Assembly: GCA_910588775.1 (NCBI GenBank)
Contig: CAJURH010000013.1
Span: forward strand, 1-64,000
DNA length: 64,000 nucleotides
Source of the DNA: an uncultured Lachnospiraceae bacterium
Lineage (GTDB): Bacteria; Bacillota; Clostridia; Lachnospirales; Lachnospiraceae
Direction of reading: 5' to 3'
Made by a program: the position numbers and the translations under genes. The first letter of the stretch is position 1. Each line of letters starts with the position of its first letter. The notes below the pieces were generated by a model that did not search any database, was not told the DNA's origin, and saw only the letters and a program-made list of their open reading frames with translations. Shown piece by piece: positions 33,079-41,022 of this stretch.

Positions 33079-33470
33079 CTTAAATGAAGCCTCCAATCCA
33101 AATCGCCGCGGGACAGCCCCAGAATCAACATCTCCGCCGTGGCGATATTCGTAGCCACGGGAATATTGTACTGGTCGCAGCACCTGGAAATCATTTCCAC
33201 ATCCGGCTCTTTCATATCAATCATCAGCGGATTGTAGAACATGATGACCATATCCATGTCCCCCCGCTCAATCATTTCCATAAACTGCTTATCGCCCCCA
33301 ATGCTGCCTGGCAAAAACTTATGTACATGCAGATTAGTCACTTCCTCAATTCTTCTGCCAGTGGTCCCGGTGGCGTAAACCTCATGCTTCCCCAAAATAT
33401 TTTTATATGCTATGCAAAAATCCTCAATCAGCACCTTCTTGCTGTTATGGGCTATAATTCCTAAATTCAT
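33075..33470 (-). CDS. mgsA: methylglyoxal synthase family protein with changed active-site residues
   Basis: A 131-residue protein of the methylglyoxal synthase family, which turns dihydroxyacetone phosphate into methylglyoxal. It keeps the phosphate-binding YATGTTGR, the Asp equivalent to E. coli Asp71 in IGGDKQFMEM, and the Asp equivalent to Asp101 in KEPDVEMISR. Three other active-site positions differ from the E. coli and Bacillus enzymes as I recall them: Asp20 is Asn (IAHNSK), Asp91 is Asn (FYNPL) and His98 is Lys (MKEPDV). The rest of the fold (NIPVATNIATAEMLI) is standard. It may have altered activity or be a regulator. First in the operon with rsmD and coaD; start 33470. Confidence 0.85.
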   Translation of the reverse strand: MNLGIIAHNSKKVLIEDFCIAYKNILGKHEVYATGTTGRRIEEVTNLHVHKFLPGSIGGDKQFMEMIERGDMDMVIMFYNPLMIDMKEPDVEMISRCCDQYNIPVATNIATAEMLILGLSRGDLDWRLHLR

Positions 33471-33565
33471 GCATTCACCTCTCGCGCTCCTTGCTAATTT
33501 TTCTCATTATAACAAATAGATAAATAAAGTGCAATTATTTTTTATATTATATACAAAATTTATAA

Positions 33566-33597
33566 AAAGAGCGCCTCAATCAAAGGCGCTCTTTTCC
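33566..33597 (-). terminator. terminator of the spore protein gene
   Basis: Minus strand AAGAGCGCCT, 7-base loop, AGGCGCTCTT, then TTTTTAT. It starts about 10 bases after the SASP stop codon and is a strong intrinsic terminator. Confidence 0.88.
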
Positions 33598-33604
33598 AGC
33601 AGTA

Positions 33605-33856
33605 TTATGATAACTGTCCGTTTGTGCCGCTTGTTCCCATGGAACCGCCCTGGCCACCAGACATCTGTCTTTCCTGTGCTTCAATCATTTTCTTCACCAT
33701 ATAACCGCCAACGCTTCCGTTCTGTTTGGACGTCAGGTTGCCGTTATAACCATCGGAAAGCGGTACACCCAATTCATTTGCAACCTCAAACTTAAAACGA
33801 TCTAAAGCGCCTTTTGCCTCAGGTACTGCTGCTGTGTTAGAAGAATTTCTTGACAT
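33605..33856 (-). CDS. alpha/beta-type small acid-soluble spore protein
   Basis: An 83-residue DNA-coating protein of the dormant spore, which protects DNA from UV and is degraded at germination. It has the two diagnostic segments: LDRFKFEVANELGVPLSDGY, containing the germination-protease cleavage region (FEVANELG for the usual FEIASELG), and NGSVGGYMVKKMIEAQERQM. The C-terminal tail is Gly/Ser rich. Length is slightly above the usual 60-75. A forespore-type promoter (33895-33922) precedes it and a strong terminator follows. It is direct evidence for a sporulating lineage. Confidence 0.95.
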   Translation of the reverse strand: MSRNSSNTAAVPEAKGALDRFKFEVANELGVPLSDGYNGNLTSKQNGSVGGYMVKKMIEAQERQMSGGQGGSMGTSGTNGQLS

Positions 33857-33894
33857 TTGATTGCCTCCTTAATCATTGCTTTCGGTTACAATGG

Positions 33895-33922
33895 TAGTAT
33901 GTGAAATATCGAAAAGAATACA
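33895..33922 (-). promoter_or_regulatory. candidate forespore (sigma-G type) promoter of the spore protein gene
   Basis: The minus strand has CATACTA (33901-33895), which fits the sigma-G -10 consensus CATnnTA, with TGTATT (33922-33917) 15 bases upstream as a -35-like box. The spacing is somewhat short. The box is about 40 bases before the SASP start codon. Confidence 0.45.
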
Positions 33923-33998
33923 CTAGCAGTTTTTGTATGGATTAACAGGATACGGCAAAAAAATAAAGGGGAAAATCTCCCCTCTATCTCTCATCCGC

Positions 33999-34253
33999 TT
34001 ACAGCCCAAAGCTACCTGTTATATCTCCATTGATAACATAGTAGGCCGCGTTATCTTCCGGCTTAATATATACTTTCAGCTCCTTTAAATCATCCGCTTC
34101 GTTTTCCAAATCTTTTGTCCACTGCTCTTTGATCTTATCCAAAACATCCTGGATATCCACTTCCTTATCCCCATATTGAATATAGACTTCAGGCTTCTTT
34201 TCTGCATTTGTTGGGTTTGCTGGGATTGCTGGAATTGTATCTATTTTTTTCAC
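33999..34253 (-). CDS. small conserved protein (DUF6465-like)
   Basis: An 84-residue protein with a Pro/Ala-rich start, then EVYIQYGDKEVDIQDVLDKI and a C-terminal KVYIKPEDNAAYYVINGDIT. This last pattern is shared by a family of small Lachnospiraceae proteins, which I believe is named DUF6465; no function is known. The start is GTG at 34253 with AAGGAGGG at the right distance. There is no signal peptide or membrane helix. It stands between the spore protein gene and recG without obvious link to either. Confidence 0.72.
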   Translation of the reverse strand: MKKIDTIPAIPANPTNAEKKPEVYIQYGDKEVDIQDVLDKIKEQWTKDLENEADDLKELKVYIKPEDNAAYYVINGDITGSFGL

Positions 34254-34336
34254 TGCGCCCTCCTTATCTTAAGACCAAAACTGTTTTCTCTGATTTAAGA
34301 ATACTACTTTTAGAGCAAAAAAACAAGCGCTTTCGC

Positions 34337-36391
34337 CTATAAATTGACATACAATTCTCTGTTTATAAAAGAATTTTCCATTTTCTCTTTCAAAGGGGCA
34401 TATACCGGCTGCTCTAGATCCGGATCATCGGAAAGGATTTCCTGAACCGCCTGGGACGCCTGGCGCAAAATGTCGCTGTCCCCGTATATATCAGCGATGC
34501 GAAAATCCATGACGCCGCTTTGGCGCACGCCGAACAAGTCTCCAGGCCCGCGAAGCTTCAGGTCTTCCCCGGCGATGTAAAACCCGTCGTTGGAATGGTT
34601 CAGTATCTCCAGTCTTTTCTTGATCTCCTCATCCTGGCCACCCTGCACGAAAATACAATAAGACTGATGCTCGCCGCGGCCCACCCGGCCCCGAAGCTGA
34701 TGTAGCTGCGCTAACCCGAAACGCTCGGCATTTTCCACCATCATCACCGTGGCGTTGGGCACATTCACCCCCACCTCAATAACAGTGGTGGAGACCAGGA
34801 TATCCAACTCATGTCCGGCGAAGCTTTCCATAATCCCCGTCTTTTCCTTCGCTTTCATCCTCCCGTGAAGGCATCCAATGCGGATGTGACCAGGCAGCGC
34901 GGATCTCAGACGTTTCGCGTAGTCCAGCACATTTTCCCCATCCAACCCCTCGCTTTCTTCCACCATGGGACAGATTACATATACCTGCCTTCCCTGGGAA
35001 ATCTGCTTCTCCATAAAGCGATATGCCTTTTCCCGGTACTCTGTGCCCACCACGCAGTTCTTGATGGGAAGACGACGCGCCGGCAGTTCATCCACCATGG
35101 AAATATCCAGATCACCGTAGACGATCATGGCCAAGGTTCGCGGAATGGGCGTTGCGCTCATCACCAGCACATGGGGATTGCCGCCCCGCAGGGACAACTC
35201 TTCCCGCTGCTTCACGCCGAAACGATGCTGCTCGTCTGTAATCACAAGCCCCAGGCTGTGATAGAGCGCTTTCTCCTGAATCAGCGCATGGGTGCCGATA
35301 ATCAGCTTAGCTTCCCCGGACTCCATTCTGTTGTAGATTTCACGCTTCTCTTTGGCCGTACTGGATCCAGTGAGAAGCTCCGCTTGCAGGTCCTGTATGC
35401 CCTGTTCCTTCAATAGCTCCAAAAGGCCCTGGTAATGCTGCGCCGCCAGCACTTCCGTGGGGACCATCAGCGCCGCCTGGTAACCGTTTCTGGCCGTCAT
35501 GACCATGGCCAGATACGCCAGTATGGTTTTCCCGCTGCCCACGTCCCCCTGAACCAGCCGCGACATCAAAGCGCCCCCTTTTAAATCGCCCTCAATCTCC
35601 TGCCAGACCCGCTCCTGAGCTCCTGTCAGGCGGTATGGGAGATTTTCGATGAGCCGCTCTGTATCCCAGACAGGTTTCATGGGATAGTAATTCTCTGCCG
35701 TTTCCGTTCGCTCTTTTAAGCGTCGGATTCCCAGAATGAACAACAGAAATTCGTCAAACGCCAGCCTTTTTCTAGCCTCCACGTACTGCTGACAGTCCTT
35801 GGGAAAATGAATAGCCTCCAGCGCGGAAGAATAGTCGGTCAACCGATATTTTCTCCAAAGATTTTCCGGCAGAAATTCTTCCTGGGGCAACTTCTGATCC
35901 AGCGCCTGACGGACTGCCTTGGACACCGCCTGGTTGGTCAGCCCTTTGGTCAACCCATAGACCGGCTGCATATGATGCAGAAGCTTCTCATAGTCAGACG
36001 GACTGTAGATCTTGGGCTGCTCCATCTCCCATCCGGTCCCTTTTCTTATGACCTTTCCCCGGAATACATACTGTTCTCCCTGCTTTAGCGCACTGCGCAG
36101 ATAGGGCATTTGGAACCAGATAAGCGAGAGCCTCTGGCCCCCGCTTCTAACACTGGTGGTGACAACCGTGGAATTTCTGGTTTTTTTCACAGACACAGGC
36201 GTCTGAATTTGGGCGCGCACCGCCTGCACCTCTTTCTCCCGCCATTTCTCCATGCTCTGTGGCTCCCGGAAAATGTCGTATGTGCGGGGATAATAAGCCA
36301 GCAAATCATCCAGAGTCCTTACGCCCAGTCTCTGGAATAACTTCTCTGTCTTCTCGCCGATTCCCTTCAATTCTCTTATGGATTGTGTCAT
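34337..36391 (-). CDS. recG: ATP-dependent DNA helicase RecG
   Basis: A 684-residue branch-migrating helicase that reverses stalled forks and processes recombination intermediates. The N-terminal wedge domain (about 1-230) begins IRELKGIGEKTEKLFQRLGV. The superfamily 2 motor has Walker A VQGDVGSGKTILAYLAMV, the DExx-type box ITDEQHRFGVKQRE, motif III SATPIPRTLAM, and motif VI QLHQLRGRVGRGEHQSYC. Length is typical. The ATG at 36391 follows AAAGGAAA. It lies 13 bases after the fakA-like gene in one transcription unit. Confidence 0.97.
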   Translation of the reverse strand: MTQSIRELKGIGEKTEKLFQRLGVRTLDDLLAYYPRTYDIFREPQSMEKWREKEVQAVRAQIQTPVSVKKTRNSTVVTTSVRSGGQRLSLIWFQMPYLRSALKQGEQYVFRGKVIRKGTGWEMEQPKIYSPSDYEKLLHHMQPVYGLTKGLTNQAVSKAVRQALDQKLPQEEFLPENLWRKYRLTDYSSALEAIHFPKDCQQYVEARKRLAFDEFLLFILGIRRLKERTETAENYYPMKPVWDTERLIENLPYRLTGAQERVWQEIEGDLKGGALMSRLVQGDVGSGKTILAYLAMVMTARNGYQAALMVPTEVLAAQHYQGLLELLKEQGIQDLQAELLTGSSTAKEKREIYNRMESGEAKLIIGTHALIQEKALYHSLGLVITDEQHRFGVKQREELSLRGGNPHVLVMSATPIPRTLAMIVYGDLDISMVDELPARRLPIKNCVVGTEYREKAYRFMEKQISQGRQVYVICPMVEESEGLDGENVLDYAKRLRSALPGHIRIGCLHGRMKAKEKTGIMESFAGHELDILVSTTVIEVGVNVPNATVMMVENAERFGLAQLHQLRGRVGRGEHQSYCIFVQGGQDEEIKKRLEILNHSNDGFYIAGEDLKLRGPGDLFGVRQSGVMDFRIADIYGDSDILRQASQAVQEILSDDPDLEQPVYAPLKEKMENSFINRELYVNL

Positions 36392-36404
36392 AAATTTCCT
36401 TTAC

Positions 36405-38066
36405 TTACTCCACAGACAGAATGTAATAATAGATAGGTTGTCCGCCATAATTCAACTCCACGTCACAGTCTGGGAACTTCTCTTCAATGCTGGATAAAAG
36501 ATCCTGCGCTTTCTCTTCCTCCACCTGTTCTCCATAATAGACGCTGATCAGTTCTGAGCTGCCTTCCACAAGGGCTTCCAGCGAATCCAACGCCGCCTGC
36601 TCGATATTCTGTCCCACGGCCAACAGCCCTTCGTCTCCCAGACCGATAATGTCGTCCTGATGGATTTCCTTATGGTCAATCTTGGTGTCCCGGACGGCAT
36701 AGGTGATAAGCCCGGTCTTCACCTGATCCATATGTTCCATCATAATGTGGGTGTTCTCCTCCACGCTGTTTTCCGGCACATGATTGAATATGGCCGTGAT
36801 GCCCTGGGGTATGGTCTTGGTGGGGATCACCACAATCTGTTTATCCTTTGTCATCTCCTGCGCCTGGTTGGCCGCTAAGATAATGTTCTTGTTATTGGGA
36901 AGGATGTAAATGGTTTTGGCGGGAACCTTTTCAATGGCGTTTAGCATGTCTTCCGTGCTGGGATTCATGGTCTGGCCCCCCTCGATCAGGTAATCCACTC
37001 CCAGCTCCTGAAAGATCTCTTTTATCCCTTCGCCAGCCGAAACGCTGATAAAGCCTACTTCCTTTTCAATTTCTTTTTCCGCTGCTTTTTTCGCCTCTGC
37101 CGCCTGCTTCTCTGCGTCCTTAAAGAGCTTCTCCTGATGCTCCTCGCGCATATTGTCCACTTTAATGCGAGACAGCTGCCCGTAGCTTAAGCCCTTTTGC
37201 AGAGCCATGCCCGGATCGTTGGTGTGCACGTGGATTTTAACCAGTTCATCATCCGCAACCACCACCAGAGAATCCCCCATGGAGCTTAAGTAATCCTTGA
37301 ATTCCTGCACCTGTGAGGAGCTTAATGGATTCTCCAGCAGGACGATGAACTCCGTGCAGTAGCCAAAACGGATGTCGGTCTCTTCCTGCGCCGGCATGCT
37401 GGAAAACTTCGGCGCGGCCGAGGGAATCTCTACATTATCCGCCACTTCTTTGCCCATAAAAGCGTCCAGCGCCCCACGCAGAACTTCCACATAGCCCTGG
37501 CCTCCGGAGTCCACCACGCCCGCCTCCTTGAGCACTGGAAGCATGTCCGGCGTTCTCTTTAACGTGTCCTCGGCGCAGGCAAGAATTTCCTCCAGAAACG
37601 GCTGAAGATCTTCTGTGGAATCCGCCAACTGGCTGGCCTTGGCGGCGGCTTCCTTGGCGACAGTGAGAATCGTTCCGTCCTTTGGTTTCATAACCGCCTT
37701 GTACGCCGTCTCCACTCCTTTTTCCATGGCTGCCGCCAAAACGGACGCAGTCAGCTCCGTCTCAGAGCTGATTACTTTGGTAAACCCACGCAGAAGCTGA
37801 GACAGAATCACGCCAGAATTTCCCCTGGCGCCTCGCAGGGAACCGGAAGAAATCGCCTTGGCCAACAATTCCATGGTAGGGTTTTCAATCTTCCCAACTT
37901 CCGCCGCCGCAGACATAATGGTCAGTGTCATGTTGGTCCCTGTGTCTCCATCCGGAACTGGAAATACGTTCAGCTCGTTGATCCACTCTTTCTTCGCTTC
38001 CAGATTCCTTGCCCCCGCCAGAAACATTTTCCCCAGCATTCTGGCATCTATCGTATTTGTACTCAA
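36405..38066 (-). CDS. DAK2-domain protein, fatty acid kinase FakA-like
   Basis: A 553-residue protein with an N-terminal DhaL-type nucleotide-binding domain (about 1-200: NELNVFPVPDGDTGTNMTLT, SLRGARGNSGVILSQLLRGF), a middle region, and a C-terminal DegV/DAK1-like domain (GEGIKEIFQELGVDYLIEGG, IYILPNNKNIILAANQAQEM). This layout is that of FakA, which phosphorylates fatty acids bound to a FakB partner; no FakB gene is in the window. The start is TTG at 38066 with AGGAGG upstream. Together with the preceding Asp23 gene (18 bases away) it forms the same pair as yloU-yloV in Bacillus. Confidence 0.92.
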   Translation of the reverse strand: MSTNTIDARMLGKMFLAGARNLEAKKEWINELNVFPVPDGDTGTNMTLTIMSAAAEVGKIENPTMELLAKAISSGSLRGARGNSGVILSQLLRGFTKVISSETELTASVLAAAMEKGVETAYKAVMKPKDGTILTVAKEAAAKASQLADSTEDLQPFLEEILACAEDTLKRTPDMLPVLKEAGVVDSGGQGYVEVLRGALDAFMGKEVADNVEIPSAAPKFSSMPAQEETDIRFGYCTEFIVLLENPLSSSQVQEFKDYLSSMGDSLVVVADDELVKIHVHTNDPGMALQKGLSYGQLSRIKVDNMREEHQEKLFKDAEKQAAEAKKAAEKEIEKEVGFISVSAGEGIKEIFQELGVDYLIEGGQTMNPSTEDMLNAIEKVPAKTIYILPNNKNIILAANQAQEMTKDKQIVVIPTKTIPQGITAIFNHVPENSVEENTHIMMEHMDQVKTGLITYAVRDTKIDHKEIHQDDIIGLGDEGLLAVGQNIEQAALDSLEALVEGSSELISVYYGEQVEEEKAQDLLSSIEEKFPDCDVELNYGGQPIYYYILSVE

Positions 38067-38084
38067 AACAAAATCCTCCTTAAA

Positions 38085-38441
38085 TTAATCTATCACCCGG
38101 ACGCCTTCCACCAACAGAGTCATCTGGGACACTTCCATTCCGGTGAAACCCTCTAATTTATATTTTACACTGCTAAAAAGATTATCCGCAACAGTACGTA
38201 TACTTACCCCATATGCAACAATCACATGAAAGGTCAGTCGGATTTTGTTATCTTCGATTTTCACATTGATTCCATGTTTCAGGCTATCTTTGCGCAAAAG
38301 CTTCACCAATCCGTCCTTTACGCTGATAGCCGCCATCCCCACAATACCAAAACATTCCACGGCAACACTTCCCGCATACATCGCAATTACATCCGGGTTG
38401 ATGACAATCTGTCCTAAGTCAGTATCTAAGCGTCCGCTCAT
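38085..38441 (-). CDS. Asp23/Gls24 family protein (YloU)
   Basis: A 118-residue protein of the Asp23/Gls24 family, linked to envelope homeostasis in Firmicutes. Seen: LGQIVINPDVIAMYAGSVAV, CFGIVGMAAISVKDGLVKLL, and GVSIRTVADNLFSSVKYKLE with TGMEVSQMTLLVEGVRV. There is no signal peptide or membrane helix. The gene begins at 38441 after GGAGG and precedes the FakA-like gene; the yloU-yloV order next to rpmB (here divergent) is conserved with Bacillus. Confidence 0.93.
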   Translation of the reverse strand: MSGRLDTDLGQIVINPDVIAMYAGSVAVECFGIVGMAAISVKDGLVKLLRKDSLKHGINVKIEDNKIRLTFHVIVAYGVSIRTVADNLFSSVKYKLEGFTGMEVSQMTLLVEGVRVID

Positions 38442-38565
38442 AAGGCTTACCTCCGTTATATATTTGGGCCTCGATGCCCTTAGTAGAATTGTAACTTTCT
38501 CTTACTGTGATTATACCCTGTTTCCCCAAAAAATGAAATATGAATTTAATTTTTTCCAAATTCAC

Positions 38566-38594
38566 TTGCAAAAACAAATTTCTTCTGATAGAAT
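38566..38594 (+). promoter_or_regulatory. sigma-A promoter of rpmB
   Basis: TTGCAA (38566-38571), 17-base spacer, TAGAAT (38589-38594), 40 bases before the rpmB ATG. Both boxes and the spacer equal those of the tRNA-Glu promoter at 70-98. Confidence 0.72.
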
Positions 38595-38633
38595 AGTTAT
38601 ACTGTTGAAAAAATGTGTCGAGGAGGTGCAGTC

Positions 38634-38825
38634 ATGGCAAAATGTTCTATTTGTGGTAAAGGCGTTCATTTTGGAAACAATGTGAGCCATTCACATAGAA
38701 GGTCAAATAAAATGTGGAAACCCAACATCAAATCCGTAAGGGTAAAAGTAAACAATAGCTCAAACACAAAGAAACAGTATGTATGTACTTCTTGCTTAAG
38801 ATCTGGAAAAGTAGAGCGGGCATAG
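38634..38825 (+). CDS. rpmB: 50S ribosomal protein L28
   Basis: A 63-residue ribosomal protein. MAKCSICGKGVHFGNNVSHS and SHRRSNKMWKPNIKSVRVKV are diagnostic, and the Cys pairs CSIC and CTSC show the zinc-binding form of L28. The ATG at 38634 is set by GAGGAGG eight bases before it. The gene is monocistronic: promoter at 38566-38594, terminator at 38834-38866. Zinc-ribbon ribosomal proteins often have zinc-free paralogues used in zinc shortage; none is in this window. Confidence 0.97.
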   Translation: MAKCSICGKGVHFGNNVSHSHRRSNKMWKPNIKSVRVKVNNSSNTKKQYVCTSCLRSGKVERA

Positions 38826-38833
38826 TGCAGACA

Positions 38834-38866
38834 GGCGGCAGATTCAGAAGAATCCGCCGCCTTTTT
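38834..38866 (+). terminator. rpmB terminator
   Basis: GGCGGCAGATTC, a 4-base loop, GAATCCGCCGCC, then TTTTT: a strong intrinsic terminator 9 bases after the rpmB stop. Confidence 0.88.
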
Positions 38867-38885
38867 ACTGCAAAAGCATGAACAG

Positions 38886-39026
38886 TTACGAACAGCAAAA
38901 TAAGTTATAACCTGCTAAAAGACATATGGCAGCAATCAATGCCACTATCACACACTTGGGAGCAATAAGGGCGATTACCATGCCAACGCCAATAAAAAAC
39001 AAGGCAAGGCCAGCGATACGCTTCAT
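38886..39026 (-). CDS. 46-residue hydrophobic membrane peptide
   Basis: A short frame from ATG 39026 to TAA at 38886-38888, preceded by AGGAG ten bases before the start. After MKR the peptide is almost continuously hydrophobic: LALFFIGVGMVIAL, then APKCVIVALIAAICLLAGYN, ending FCCS. This predicts one bent or two short membrane helices with a Cys-rich C-terminus. It follows the ytfJ gene on the same strand (55 bases behind it) and may be part of that operon. Function unknown; similar tiny clostridial proteins exist to my recollection. Confidence 0.55.
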   Translation of the reverse strand: MKRIAGLALFFIGVGMVIALIAPKCVIVALIAAICLLAGYNLFCCS

Positions 39027-39081
39027 ACCAGCCCCACTCCTATTATCCTCTTACTGTCATCTTATGCGCTATGCCCCAATA

Positions 39082-39492
39082 CTATACTATATTTTCCGTT
39101 TCTTTTTCCATTTCTTCCTGGCTGAGGTCTGCGTCTGGAATGTCCACACTTCCTCCCGAAGTGAATTTATTTACAAAATCCGGCACCATATCCAGCACTT
39201 TCGTCAGGCCGTCCTGGTTCTTCACGTTCACCAGCTTTGTGGTTCCGTTTTGTATCACCAGCACCGCGCAGGGAGTCACCTTGCCGCCCATGCCGCCTCC
39301 CCCGTTATTCTTCTTGTCTCCTGCAAAAGCCCCAGCTCCGATGCCGAAAGCCACGTCTACCAGAGGCAGGATAATCGTATCTCCAATATGAATCGCGTCC
39401 CCTACCACAGTTCTTGCGTCCACATAGCCTTCCATCCCCTTAAACAATGCGCTGACTGTCGATTGAAAATCATTGTTATTTTCCTGTGCCAT
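39082..39492 (-). CDS. ytfJ: GerW/YtfJ family spore protein
   Basis: A 136-residue protein of the GerW (YtfJ) family, spore proteins connected with germination in Bacillus. Conserved parts: VSALFKGMEGYVDARTVVGD, GDTIILPLVDVAFGIGAGAF, the Gly-rich loop NGGGGMGGKVTPCAVLVIQN, and the acidic tail. The ATG at 39492 lies after GGAGG; another ATG 12 bases upstream is less well placed. It follows the DUF2953 gene by 14 bases, the same ytfI-ytfJ order as in Bacillus. Confidence 0.93.
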   Translation of the reverse strand: MAQENNNDFQSTVSALFKGMEGYVDARTVVGDAIHIGDTIILPLVDVAFGIGAGAFAGDKKNNGGGGMGGKVTPCAVLVIQNGTTKLVNVKNQDGLTKVLDMVPDFVNKFTSGGSVDIPDADLSQEEMEKETENIV

Positions 39493-39506
39493 AATTTCCT
39501 CCATTT

Positions 39507-40442
39507 CTAACCTTCCTGCTGTCTAAACCAATTTACCACATATTTCACATTTTTATCAAAATACAATTTTCCCCCCACGTGCAGCAAAATCACACCAAAA
39601 ACTCTGCCTTTTACAAAAATCTGTCCCTCCAGAACCGCCCTGTCCCACACAGGATTCACTTGAACACGCCCCCGGTGTATGGGATAGGCTGCGCCCAATG
39701 CAGCCAGAGCCTGCCCTGTGGCCGCCGGATTTTCAAATCCCAGAGTCACAGATCCTTTCCATTTCTGGGGACCCGCATGCCGTAATAGACGAAGCAGTTG
39801 CTGCCAAGTCAGTTGAAAGGCCGCGCCTGTGTGGACATCGCCCATAAAACTTTTCCACATGTTTATTTTGCCCCATAGATTGCGAACTGCATCCACGAAC
39901 CGGAAAAAGGCGTCTCGAAGACTTCGGCATTTTTCCACAATGGCATTCCACAGCTTCTTAATGGGATTTCCCCTTGGTTTTATGGTTGGCGCCTGAGGCG
40001 ATGGCTTTTTCTCTTCCGCCTCTTTATTTTGGACGGATTGAGGACTTTGCGCCTCTTGCCTGTCTGCGCCCACCCTCATGGGACTCTCTTCTTCCTCCCG
40101 TGCTGTAGATGCGTCGGGCGCGGGCGCGTCTTCAGCCGGCTCTGCCTTTCTCTTTGGCGGTCGCCGCTTTCGCGTAAACAGCTTTTTCCAAATGGCGGCC
40201 CGGACGCCACATATACGCACAGCTTTTTGAAAGCCCGAAGCCTCTTTTTGAATCGTGACGCTCACAAGGCCGAACAGCCAACTGGCCCGGCCCCATGCCT
40301 GCCAACTGGCGTCCTTTTGAATTTTCACACGATACGATAATGGGCAAAACAAAATCAATGCCGCCACCAGCAATATAACCGCCAGCGCCACCGCGAATAA
40401 TACCCCTATAAACTTAAGCGCCAGCCAAAGTATATGTAGCAT
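39507..40442 (-). CDS. DUF2953 membrane protein (YtfI-like)
   Basis: A 311-residue protein with an N-terminal membrane helix (about 5-34: ALKFIGVLFAVALAVILLVA), a Lys/Arg/Glu/Pro-rich stretch at about 95-150 that looks disordered, and a C-terminal DUF2953 region (about 200-300: WKSFMGDVHTGAAFQLTWQQ, GSVTLGFENPAATGQALAAL, WDRAVLEGQIFVKGRVFGVI). In Bacillus the equivalent ytfI precedes ytfJ, and both are expressed during sporulation. Start ATG 40442. The exact role is unknown. Confidence 0.85.
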   Translation of the reverse strand: MLHILWLALKFIGVLFAVALAVILLVAALILFCPLSYRVKIQKDASWQAWGRASWLFGLVSVTIQKEASGFQKAVRICGVRAAIWKKLFTRKRRPPKRKAEPAEDAPAPDASTAREEEESPMRVGADRQEAQSPQSVQNKEAEEKKPSPQAPTIKPRGNPIKKLWNAIVEKCRSLRDAFFRFVDAVRNLWGKINMWKSFMGDVHTGAAFQLTWQQLLRLLRHAGPQKWKGSVTLGFENPAATGQALAALGAAYPIHRGRVQVNPVWDRAVLEGQIFVKGRVFGVILLHVGGKLYFDKNVKYVVNWFRQQEG

Positions 40443-40455
40443 TTTTTCACCCGCC

Positions 40456-40776
40456 CTATGCTTTCCGTAAATTTAAATATGCCTCCACCTGAAAGTTACC
40501 GGTATTTGCATAAGTGTCTTTCAAAATTATTTGCATCAGCGCAAACGCTTCATCTTTGCCGCCCGCAATGCCAATCACCTGCGGACAGCGCATGTGGGCC
40601 GTCTCCTGCAATAGCACGGAAGTGGAAACAATTTCCATAACATTTTTCCTGTTGCGCGGCAGTGTGAGAAGATATACGCCCGGTGTAGGTTTCCTTCTGT
40701 TAATCCGTCTCATGGTCCTTCGTACCTGTCTTTTTACTTTTTCCCCCACGTACAAATGTACATACCATGTCAACAT
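40456..40776 (-). CDS. conserved hypothetical protein of 106 residues
   Basis: A small basic protein: LTWYVHLYVGEKVKRQVRRT at the start, a middle strand GVYLLTLPRNRKNVMEIV, then CPQVIGIAGGKDEAFALMQI and the C-terminal NTGNFQVEAYLNLRKA. I do not recognise a named domain, but similar proteins upstream of ytfI homologues seem to occur in Lachnospiraceae. It precedes ytfI and ytfJ by 13 bases in the same direction, so a sporulation link is possible. The ribosome site is weak (GCAGG), so the start could differ. No membrane helix is seen. Confidence 0.65.
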   Translation of the reverse strand: MLTWYVHLYVGEKVKRQVRRTMRRINRRKPTPGVYLLTLPRNRKNVMEIVSTSVLLQETAHMRCPQVIGIAGGKDEAFALMQIILKDTYANTGNFQVEAYLNLRKA

Positions 40777-40850
40777 TTTTTATTTACCTGCTTATTTTTA
40801 AGATTACCCATTTTTTTAGAAACTAAACCTGAAATCCATTAAGAAAGAAC

Positions 40851-40940
40851 CCTGCCGGGCAGAATTCTTTGCCTGCGGCGGGTTGCCCTTGGCAACATAA
40901 TTCCTTTCCGCCGCAGTGCATTCCCGCCCGGAAGGCTTTT
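40851..40940 (+). other. nested inverted-repeat element, possible structured RNA
   Basis: In the 246-base gap 40777-41022, three inverted repeats are nested: CCGGGC (40855-40860) with GCCCGG (40926-40931); CTGCGGCGG (40873-40881) with CCGCCGCAG (40908-40916); and the inner hairpin GTTGCCCTTGGCAAC (40882-40896). TTTTT follows at 40937. The result is an 80-base rod-like hairpin with an intrinsic-terminator-like end on the plus strand. Genes on both sides are on the minus strand and point through it, so it is not an obvious terminator for either. It could be a small RNA or a dispersed palindromic repeat. Confidence 0.45.
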
Positions 40941-41022
40941 TATCTTTAGGGGATTCCAACGGAATTTCCTATGAGATAAAAAAGAGCGCCCTTAATCTTA
41001 ACGCCCCTTCTCTTTTAAACCT

